DNA of 48,359 nt from Candidatus Kapaibacterium sp. (GTDB taxonomy: Bacteria > Bacteroidota > Ignavibacteria > Kapaibacteriales > UBA7675), in contig JANQRB010000133.1 of NCBI GenBank assembly GCA_028284775.1, forward strand, positions 1 to 48,359, in the 5' to 3' direction. The notes beneath the pieces are model-generated. The model was not told the origin of the DNA, made no database searches, and saw nothing but the letters and a program-made list of their open reading frames with translations. This document shows positions 37,484 through 44,811 of the stretch, piece after piece. A program made the position numbers and the translations under genes. The first letter of the stretch is position 1, and every line of letters starts with the position of its first letter.

Positions 37484-37746
37484 GGCGCCGGTCCGCTCAA
37501 AGATGTCTTTTCTATTCTCGACGATTGAATTGATTGAAGGCAGTGGCTATAAACATGTGTAATTTTGAGTCAATAGTCAATACTTATTCCATTCGAATAT
37601 TATTACTTGGTTTTTAATGTGGTGCCGAGAACTACGTTGAGTTGATTAGGCATCTCTCCTCTTCGAAATCCAAAATTTCCTGTAGTTCCTTATATCCAAG
37701 TAACACTCAGCCCCAATCTCCCCGACCCCGACCTGACGATCCGCAA
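37484..37746 (-). repeat. Diverged direct repeat, copy 2
   Basis: Partner of 36368-36611. Shared words are at 37535-37547, 37576-37588 and 37653-37665. Its right part is the intact 3' end of the M15-like gene; its left part is the spacer before the 37278 gene. Confidence 0.7.
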
Positions 37747-38245
37747 GAAAGCGGTTCTCCATCGCCAACTGAAAATACTCCTTGGAACTTATGCTCTCCA
37801 ACTTAAACCGCACTGCCATCCCCTTACAGTGCCTGCCTTTCCTTCCCGTCTGGTGATGTTCGCCCGGCGGCACAAAGCCCCGCGTTATTTGAGTACTCAC
37901 GCCGAAGTACCGAATGACTTCGCCCAGCGCTGAGATCAGCTCGGGATGAATCAGCACATAGTCCGTGCCATGCGTCGCGAAGTCACGCGCCGTGACGCCG
38001 GTACACAGCACTCCACCCAAGTCATCCTGCTTATAACGTACAATCTCGCCTCGGCGCAGCAGAAGCTTTGCTTCCATTTCAAAACGCAATTCATCGTAAT
38101 AGTGACCGGTACGACGCGAGACATCTTTCATAATGCGTTTCACGCGGGCGCCCGCCACCGCACTCCCCTGCTCTTTCCACTTTTCGATGTCTGCTGCCGC
38201 CGCCGCCAGTTGGAGCTGTAGGCGGAGTATTTCAGCTTTAGTCAT
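37646..38245 (-). CDS. M15-peptidase-like protein, apparently without metal ligands
   Basis: 199 residues. AAAAGGGGGATT lies just before the ATG at 38245, an unusually strong ribosome binding site here. The N-terminal third is helical. Residues 100-195 follow the D-Ala-D-Ala/L-Ala-D-Glu peptidase M15 layout: 'ALGEVIRYFGVSTQITRGF', 'GRHCKGMAVRFKL' and 'GAECYLDIRNY'. In active enzymes the second motif is HxxGxAxD and the third WxHxD; here the Asp is Arg and the last His is Tyr. It may be a phage endolysin that has lost catalysis, or a binding protein with this fold. Call by eye, moderate certainty. Confidence 0.5.
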   Translation of the reverse strand: MTKAEILRLQLQLAAAAADIEKWKEQGSAVAGARVKRIMKDVSRRTGHYYDELRFEMEAKLLLRRGEIVRYKQDDLGGVLCTGVTARDFATHGTDYVLIHPELISALGEVIRYFGVSTQITRGFVPPGEHHQTGRKGRHCKGMAVRFKLESISSKEYFQLAMENRFLADRQVGVGEIGAECYLDIRNYRKFWISKRRDA

Positions 38246-38315
38246 ACAATCCCCCTTTTCCTGACGGCAATCTAATACGGAATGAGCGCAGGAGTGACAA
38301 TCACCGTCCAAAGTA

Positions 38316-38329
38316 TTAACAATTGTTAA
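38316..38329. promoter_or_regulatory. Palindromic operator candidate, site A
   Basis: TTAACAATTGTTAA is a perfect 14-bp palindrome between the divergent M15-like gene and the first late gene. Its AACAATTGTT core ends 55 nt before the ATG at 38383. The same core occurs 56 nt before the ATGs at 44516 and 47001. Confidence 0.55.
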
Positions 38330-38382
38330 CAACTACATCACGGCCGCTGACTAATCCCGCTGATGATCACGTATGTTGCGGT

Positions 38383-38730
38383 ATGGGCGCAGTAAGTAAA
38401 TACCCGCAGGAGGCGAATCAAATCCTCAGCGAGCTGGAAAACGCCTTGCCGGTGTGTCCGACGCTGGGCGACCTTGAGGCGGCGGTGGAGATCGGCCTGG
38501 GCCTGGCGAGGCGCGAACAGACCTCGAAGCTCTTGAGCGGTCCCGACGTGGAAGAGGCGACGAAGCTGGCCGGCGGCCTGGTTAACATCGGCAAGTATGT
38601 GGAGAGCCGCAAGCAGGCGAAGAAGTCGGAGGAGAGCCTGGAGGTCGACACGGCAGAGGGCTACGAGATTACGGGCGAGGACAGTGCGGGAGGCGGCAAC
38701 TCATCGGGCGATGAAGACGAAGATAATTGA
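38383..38730 (+). CDS. Small acidic phage protein, possible terminase small subunit
   Basis: 115 residues: a helical N-terminal part ('EANQILSELENALPVCPTLG') and an acidic, Gly/Ser-rich tail ending in DEDEDN. Its stop codon overlaps the TTG start of the terminase large subunit fragment (TTGA), which is the usual place of a small terminase subunit. I see no helix-turn-helix motif, so the role is inferred from position only. Confidence 0.5.
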   Translation: MGAVSKYPQEANQILSELENALPVCPTLGDLEAAVEIGLGLARREQTSKLLSGPDVEEATKLAGGLVNIGKYVESRKQAKKSEESLEVDTAEGYEITGEDSAGGGNSSGDEDEDN

Positions 38731-39230
38731 AATTCGATCCCTCGGACTGGGTTAACTTTTTTCCCAAGCAACGGACCGCTTTCCGCTATATGGGACGCGG
38801 CTACCGATTGATGTATGGCGGCGCTCGCGGCGGCGGCAAGTCACGCTTTGCGCTGGACACGGCCTGGCTGGCTTGCTGCCAGTATCCGGGCCTGCGCATG
38901 GTGATAGTGCGGGAGACCTTTAACGAGCTGGAAAACAACTTCATCTCCAAGTTCCAGGACCAGTTTCCGGAGCGTTATGGCGGCAAGCGCCTCTTCCGCT
39001 ACCGTCAGAAGGAAAAAACGGCGACCTTCTGGAACGGGGCGCGCCTCATCTTCCGAAGCTGCGAGAGCGAGCAGGCCGCCAGAAAGCTGCAAGGCATCGA
39101 GTTTCAACTGCTGATCCTGGACGAAGGCAACAACCTGCCGGAGCGTGTGATATTGCGGCTCGGCGGCAAAAGTAGCCCTCGGCGCATGGCGCTACCGCTT
39201 TGTCTGGGACTTCGGCGGCGGCGACTATAG
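38727..39230 (+). pseudogene. Phage terminase large subunit, ATPase domain only
   Basis: The 167-residue frame (TTG start) contains the packaging-motor ATPase start: Walker A 'GGARGGGKS' at residues 31-39, 'VIVRETFNELENNF', and Walker B 'LLILDE' at 128-133. Family members are about 450-600 residues with a C-terminal nuclease. Here homology stops near residue 147 (about 39165) and the frame closes soon after. The next frame belongs to a different phage protein, so an internal deletion has joined the two. It cannot package DNA. Confidence 0.8.
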
Positions 39231-40741
39231 CGCGCCCTCGGCGCCGATGATGGCGGGCGACCTGTTATGGTCGGCAGTCAGGGACACGGACTTTGAAGCC
39301 GGCAAATACGAGCGCGCCGCCATGCTGGAAGCAGGCGATGAGTTAAAGTCGCACCTGGAGGTGCTCGCCACCGACTATGGCAATCCGCCTGTCTATCCCT
39401 TACAAGAAGACATGCCGCGCCTTTTTACCGGCGACACGCTGACGCCGATCGGGCAGGAATTATTTAAGCTCAAGCACGAGATATTCGGCTATGAGCACCG
39501 CTACGGCGCGGAGTTCGACTATGATGAGACGACTGACATAAATGCGCTCTTCACCGGCAGTCAAAAGCGCGAAGAGCGCGGACGCCTCGGCACGCTTGTC
39601 ACCGCCTTTTTCTCGAAGTCAAGCCTGGAGATGGATGGCTTTGTCTTCGAGTCCGCCAAGGTCGACGCCGATCCGGCCAGGCTCTATGCCGGCAAACTGG
39701 TCATTCCTATTTTCCAGATCGAGACACGCCCGCGAACATTCAATTCGGTCTTCTCGGGCGAAGGCAAGTACCGCAAGGCCTGGCTTAACCTGGGCCTGCC
39801 ACGCCATCAGCTTGTCTGGCGCGGCAACAACGGCTGGATCTCCCGGGCCGCAGGGTGACCGCGACGGCATCGGCTCGGACCTCTTGTACAACCTTGTCGC
39901 CGATCAGCGCGATCCCGCTGGCGGCCAGTGGGATCGTAACAACACTCCCGGCGAGGTATGGGAGGAAAGGCGCGCCTGCACTATACTACGCGCCGTACGC
40001 CGCGATGAGGAGCGCCTTATTCCGACGCGCTCCGGCCTGCCGCCGCAAGCCCTGGAACGCCTCATCTTGCGCGGTTCGGCGGAACTCGTCCTGGCGAGCA
40101 GAGGCGAGCCGATAAGCTGGGAAACAGAATACAAGACCACTGCCGGTTTAGGCGGCGGCAACGTTAATCAACTAAGTCTTAACTTACCCCGCGAGTCGCG
40201 ACCGATCGGATCGCCGGCAGAGCATAACGGCCTTCAGCATCTGACCGGCGACATCACGAACTGCGAGATCATCATCTATGGCGAGGCGGAGCGCTTCATC
40301 GGCATCGAGCAGTTAACATCCTACTTCCCCTCCTCATTGCTCTTCGGCGCGCCGCGCGTGCAGCTCACGATTGAAGACGCTATGGTGCCGCCGAATGCCA
40401 AGGGCCTACTCATATTCCGTACCAAGGCCTCCAGCGCCAATGACCACGACCCTAATGCCTATGGCCTGGCGCACGAGTTGAGGATCGAGCACTATGGTGA
40501 CACGAATGTGCCGATCGAATTTTTTACGGGCCAGGTCGTGGATGGTGCGATCCGCTATTTCGACGACGTAAAGGATGATGAGTTAGACTTTGACCTTGAC
40601 ATCTCCGAGTTCGAAGGATTGCGCTTCCCGCTCAAAAGCCGCTTTAACATCCCGCTGGACGAGAGGCTCTATTATGCCAATTATGTCGAAACCGATCAGC
40701 CCGTGGCGCCGCGTGGCAGGACTCAAGACGCGGGTGGTTAA
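39151..40741 (+). pseudogene. Phage structural protein, 5' truncated and frameshifted
   Basis: The frame opens at 39151 without a start of its own; 'ALGAWRYRFVWDFGGGDYSA' begins the coherent part near 39175. It reads to about 39842 ('WRGNNGWIS') and then shifts by one base into the frame of 'GDRDGIGSDLLYNLVADQRD', which continues to the stop at 40741. Removing one C from CCC at 39842-39844 restores one frame of about 520 codons. The protein is probably a large virion or tail component ('LYYANYVETDQPVAPRG' near its end); I do not know the family. A sequencing error at the C-run is an alternative. Confidence 0.55.
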
Positions 40742-40744
40742 ACA

Positions 40745-42190
40745 GTGTACAATATAGACTATAGCATTGTTGAAGCTGAAAGCGGGCATGAAGTAACGGC
40801 GCCCGCCACGCTCTCCTACCGGTTCATCTATCGCAGCATCGCCGGGGTGCCATCACTCGCCAAACAGGTTGATGTTGACATCTCCGAAAGCGGCACATTT
40901 CACATCGTGTTTTCATTCCTGCCCGGACCTTTCAATGAGTCCATAACGGCCCACGAAGTCTACCGTTTGGTGGATGGCGACTACCGATTAATCGGCAAGG
41001 TAGAGGCTGACGACGAAGGCATTTTCGTCGATGACAACTCGGCCACCCCCGGCAACATACTTGTCTGCGACGACCCCTTCATCCATCACTACGAGTCACA
41101 CGTCCGCTGGTCCGAGCCCTTCCTGCCGAACAAGATCAGGCCGGAGTCGCTGGCCGCATACCGCATCGGCGACGGTGATCAGATAACGGGCCTCGCCAGT
41201 CTCTACGGCAACCTGCTCGTCTTCAAGCAGAACAGCATTCATCGTGTTGCGGTCCAGGCCGACAGCCCGCCTATTTCCAGGACCGACGAGGTAAGCCCCG
41301 ACGTCGGCTGCATTGCGCCGGAGTCGCTGATTACGGTTAACAACAACGTGTTTTTTCTCTCCTGGCAAGGCTTTATGCGTTACGACAACAACGTCTTGCA
41401 CAGGGCCGACAGCAAGTTCAACGAAGAGCTGATGTATCGCCTCCAGCACTCGCCATTAGAGCATATCGAATTCGCCTCTTGCGGCTGGAATGAAGAGCAT
41501 GGCGAGCTGTATTTGAATGTGCCCTTTGCCGGGACAGGCACGTATCACGGTTTTACGCGGATCGTGCGTGGCCATCTCTACGTCATCGCGCTCGAAAAAG
41601 GATATGTGACCAAGTTCACCTACGAGTCGGACGCGGGTCTTACAAGAGCCGCGCTTTCATTTGCGCGGCTCTACCATAACAACTCCATCGGCGAGCTGAT
41701 GTCGGGTGAGATCTTTCCGCCTGCGGATGTGCCGGCGCTCATCTCCCGCGAAGCGCCGGGTGACGATGACTTCGATGAGGTCTATGACGCAGGCGGTCTG
41801 CCTGTGAACATACCGATTCACTCATTCTACCGCTCCAAGGCCTTCACGGGCGGGGATGAAGGACTAAATAAACGTGTGAGGAATGTGGTCGTTAACTTCT
41901 TTGCCGGCGGCACGCGAACCGTTAGACTGCATACCATACCCGACGACAACCAGGATGACCGGATCGATAATGAAGGCGTCACCACCGAATATGACTTTTC
42001 ACCGGCGGCTGATCCCTACCGGAATGTGCTGCGGGTAGTGCCGGACAGCATAGAGAACACCGAGACCTTCGACTGGGACGACTTGGGTGGTAAGCCGATA
42101 CGTGTGTACGTGGAGCTGGAGGGGGAATTTCGGTCACAGATCAATGCTGTGGCGATTAATTGGCGGCCGATACATCCGCACCTGGCGTAG
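40745..42190 (+). CDS. Phage tail or stabilisation-like structural protein
   Basis: The 481-residue frame starts with GTG, 3 nt after the TAA of the frame before it and in the same phase. It is beta-rich, with 'LSYRFIYRSIAGVPSLAKQV' and 'AHEVYRLVDGDYRLIGKVEA' like a fibronectin-type module. Then comes 'ITGLASLYGNLLVFKQNSIH', a signature I associate with phage head-tail or tail-tube stabilising proteins. Its last 50 residues recur as a remnant at 44628-44778. It may be the C-terminal part of the damaged protein before it. The end converges on the antisense TPR gene, 30 nt away. Confidence 0.6.
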   Translation: MYNIDYSIVEAESGHEVTAPATLSYRFIYRSIAGVPSLAKQVDVDISESGTFHIVFSFLPGPFNESITAHEVYRLVDGDYRLIGKVEADDEGIFVDDNSATPGNILVCDDPFIHHYESHVRWSEPFLPNKIRPESLAAYRIGDGDQITGLASLYGNLLVFKQNSIHRVAVQADSPPISRTDEVSPDVGCIAPESLITVNNNVFFLSWQGFMRYDNNVLHRADSKFNEELMYRLQHSPLEHIEFASCGWNEEHGELYLNVPFAGTGTYHGFTRIVRGHLYVIALEKGYVTKFTYESDAGLTRAALSFARLYHNNSIGELMSGEIFPPADVPALISREAPGDDDFDEVYDAGGLPVNIPIHSFYRSKAFTGGDEGLNKRVRNVVVNFFAGGTRTVRLHTIPDDNQDDRIDNEGVTTEYDFSPAADPYRNVLRVVPDSIENTETFDWDDLGGKPIRVYVELEGEFRSQINAVAINWRPIHPHLA

Positions 42191-42220
42191 GGCCGTTTGT
42201 TTTGCGATGTGTTTCTAACA

Positions 42221-44299
42221 TCAGTTACTAGTCAAAAACATGGCGTCATTTTCAGGTGTCTTAAAAGCCGAGTTGAGGCGGCAGGCCGTTTCATAGTATG
42301 TACGGGCGGAATCAGTCTCGTGAAACTGCTCACGAAGGATTGTCGCCAGATCCTTATACGCATAAGCGAAATCAGGATCTATAGCAATGGCCTTATGGTA
42401 TAGCATCCTGGCACTGTCATAGTCCTTATAGTGATCTTCCAAAAGCTCCGCCAAGCTATGATACCCATTGGCGTAATCGGGATCAATTTCAAGGGCTTTT
42501 AGGAACAGCGTCCTGGCACCTTCATATTCCCTGTAGTGATCTTTCAACAAATACGCGAAGTTATTGTATGTACCGACGTCATTGGAATCGACCTCGATAG
42601 CCTTTTGGTACAGCGCCCTGGCACTGTCGTATGACTCGTAGTGATTTTTCAGTAGAAGCGCAAGGTTATTGTACACATCGACGTCATTGGGATTTATTTC
42701 AATTGCCTTAATGTACAGCGTCCTGGCGCTGTCGTATGACTCGTGGTGATTTTTCAGTAGAAGCGCAAGGTTATTGTACGCATCGACGTCATTGGGATTT
42801 ATTTCGATTGCCTTAATGTACAGCGTCCTGGCGCTGTCGTATGACTCGTAGTGATCTTCCAGTAGAAGCGCAAGGTTATGGTATAGATCGGCGTCATCGG
42901 GATCAACCTCTATGGCCTTACGGTACAGCGTCCTGGCGCTGTCGTAGGACTCGTAGTGATTTTCCAGTAGAAGCGCAAGACCATGGTACGCATTGGCGTT
43001 ATTAGGATCAACCTCTATGGCTTTACGGTACAGTGTCCTGGCGCTGTCGTACGACTCGTAGTGATTTTCCAGTAGAAGCGCAAGACCATAGTACGCATTG
43101 GCGTTATTAGGATCAACCTCTATGGCCTTACGGTGCAGTGTCCTGGCGCTGTCGTACAACTCATAGTGATTTTTCAGTAGAACCGCAAGGTTATGGTACG
43201 CATCGGCAAAATTGGGATCAAGCTCAATAGCTTTATGAAGCAGCGTCCGAGCGCTGTCGTAGTTCTCGTAGTGATACGCCAGCAGAAGCGCAAGATTGTT
43301 GTACGCATCGGCGTAATTGGGATTTGCTTCAATGGCGTTATGATACAGCGTTCGAGCGCTGTCGTATAGCTTGAAGTGTCTTTGCAGCAATAGCGCGGAG
43401 TTATACTTCGCTGTCGCGAAATTGGGATTAATGACTGGCACACGATTGAAGAAGCTTATTGCGGAGTCGATCTCGCCCAGTCTAGCACAACTATAACCAA
43501 TTCTAAAGTCAAGCGACGCATCCCGTCTTTGCCACTCCGGTCCGATAGCCAGAAATCGTCGCAGCGCTGTGGTATAATCTTCTTTCTCATACGCCCGTAG
43601 CCCCAGGGTCAATCGGATAATATACCCTACGTCTTTCGTTAACCGTCCTTCACGAATCTCCGCCAAACTCGACAGTGCCTGAATGTCGCTTTCATCCTGC
43701 GCTCTTTGATGCGATCTACCGGCCGTATCGACAAGCGCATAGGCCACACAGGCCCGAGTAGTGTCGCTATTACACATTTCCCACTGATCGCCCCATATCA
43801 CGAGGTCGGCGTCTTCGACCGCACCGATGCTGCGTCCTTCGTTGAAGGTGGCGGGGCAGGACTTATCGTCCAGGTATTGGACGTCCAGTCCCAGGCCTTC
43901 ACGTTCATTCATGCGTTTGAGTTCATCAAAGAGCGATTTGGCGACATCCGCCTGTTTAGCACTACAATCTTCTTCGCGGTCAAATGGTAGGATCAGTACT
44001 TTAAATGCCGTATCATTTGCTAAAAATAGAGGTTTATGGACAGTCGCGGTCGTTGCAGTGCTATCATTTGTCGTTGTCACGGCGACGGGTGCTGGCGTAT
44101 CAACAAAAAGGTCACGGATTGTTGGTATCAATGCGACTAAAGCAATGAGGAGTCCGAGAATTCCAACCCTATTCCCAAAATTATGTGCCCAGAACCATTG
44201 CCACAGCCTCTGGATCTGCCTCTTGCCATATCTCAGTGGCACGAGCACGCTACGCATTATCGCCTGCATCCCTCGCAGAATGCTATTCCAAACATTCAT
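42221..44299 (-). CDS. Membrane-anchored TPR protein, copy 1
   Basis: 692 residues. A basic amphipathic N-terminus is followed by one membrane helix (about 44-62, 'VGILGLLIALVALIPTI') and a Thr-rich linker. A conserved domain follows at 88-235 ('FKVLILPFDREEDC', 'DADLVIWGDQW', 'LAEIREGRLTKD'). The rest is helical repeats, with ten 35-residue TPR units from residue 312 (each like 'YDSARTLYRKAIEVDPNNAN'). I recall similar 'ILPF' domains joined to TPRs in Bacteroidota proteins, some with STAND or other effector parts; here no effector is present. It is encoded antisense inside the phage late genes and is about 93% identical to copy 2 in residues 88-170. Role unknown; sensor or adaptor likely. 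Confidence 0.8.
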   Translation of the reverse strand: MNVWNSILRGMQAIMRSVLVPLRYGKRQIQRLWQWFWAHNFGNRVGILGLLIALVALIPTIRDLFVDTPAPVAVTTTNDSTATTATVHKPLFLANDTAFKVLILPFDREEDCSAKQADVAKSLFDELKRMNEREGLGLDVQYLDDKSCPATFNEGRSIGAVEDADLVIWGDQWEMCNSDTTRACVAYALVDTAGRSHQRAQDESDIQALSSLAEIREGRLTKDVGYIIRLTLGLRAYEKEDYTTALRRFLAIGPEWQRRDASLDFRIGYSCARLGEIDSAISFFNRVPVINPNFATAKYNSALLLQRHFKLYDSARTLYHNAIEANPNYADAYNNLALLLAYHYENYDSARTLLHKAIELDPNFADAYHNLAVLLKNHYELYDSARTLHRKAIEVDPNNANAYYGLALLLENHYESYDSARTLYRKAIEVDPNNANAYHGLALLLENHYESYDSARTLYRKAIEVDPDDADLYHNLALLLEDHYESYDSARTLYIKAIEINPNDVDAYNNLALLLKNHHESYDSARTLYIKAIEINPNDVDVYNNLALLLKNHYESYDSARALYQKAIEVDSNDVGTYNNFAYLLKDHYREYEGARTLFLKALEIDPDYANGYHSLAELLEDHYKDYDSARMLYHKAIAIDPDFAYAYKDLATILREQFHETDSARTYYETACRLNSAFKTPENDAMFLTSN
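42317..43366 (-). repeat. Tandem 105-bp repeats coding TPR units
   Basis: Ten consecutive 105-bp units, each coding 35 residues, one more than the canonical 34. Neighbouring units at 42947-43051 and 43052-43156 differ at only a few bases, and two units near 42630-42840 are also very alike, so the array grew recently by unit duplication. Confidence 0.85.
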
Positions 44300-44447
44300 C
44301 CCTATAGCTCATTAGTCCAGACAAACTCAACAAGTTTTGCATAACAAAATGGCGAATTTCTGCCATAATCGCAAGCACAGTGCATTAGTCTTCAATTGTG
44401 CAACTTTAATTTTGATCACGTAGACATTGACACGATAATGCCGCCGA

Positions 44448-44506
44448 TAAACAATTGTTAACAAGTAGGTGCCTCAAGTATTTCATACCTGGGCGCCACT
44501 TGTTAA
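44448..44506 (+). promoter_or_regulatory. Operator and inverted repeat, site B
   Basis: AACAATTGTT at 44450-44459 is followed by an inverted repeat, TTAACAAGT (44458-44466) and ACTTGTTAA (44498-44506). TTG at 44455-44457 and TATTTCAT 21 nt later might be a weak promoter. The unit lies before the remnant ATG at 44516 and matches site C nearly base for base. Confidence 0.5.
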
Positions 44507-44515
44507 GTTCCTACC

Positions 44516-44778
44516 ATGTCGGAACGATTACCAAAGCGCCCTCCCCATCAGCGCAAAATCAGCGTCCAGGACGTCAGAACGCATGTCGGTCCTGGCAGCG
44601 CGGTGATGGCTAATGAAGAAATGCGGCGTGCCGGACACCATAGAAAACAGCGAGACCTTCGACTGGATTGACTCGGGTGGTAAGCCCGTGCGGGTTTACG
44701 TGAAATTGGAAGGGGAATTTCGATCGCAGATTAATGCCGTGGCGATTACCTGGCGGCCGATTCATAAGCATTTGGGTT
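44516..44778 (+). pseudogene. Deletion scar: start of one late gene joined to end of another
   Basis: Bases 44516-44627 match the first 112 bases of the 47001 gene ('MSERLPKRPPHQRKISVQDV'). From 44628 to 44778 the sequence matches the last 150 bases of the 40745 gene ('ETFDWIDSGGKPVRVYV', 'GEFRSQINAVAITWRPIH'). The join is out of frame: the first part stops at 44671. Both parts differ from their full copies at roughly one base in eight to ten. So a unit holding both genes and a TPR gene was once repeated in tandem. Confidence 0.8.
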
Positions 44779-44811
44779 TGAGGCTACTTGTCTTAAATTG
44801 CCTAGATCTAT

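Noticed and set aside
34955..40741. Stop-codon reassignment (TAA read as sense) as the reason for interrupted frames
   Set aside because: Host genes such as the LptG-like permease end normally in TAA, and the other lesions in the region are a frameshift and deletions; decay explains all.
42317..43366. CRISPR-like regular repeats
   Set aside because: The period is 105 bp without unique spacers, and the repeats code for TPR helices in one long frame.
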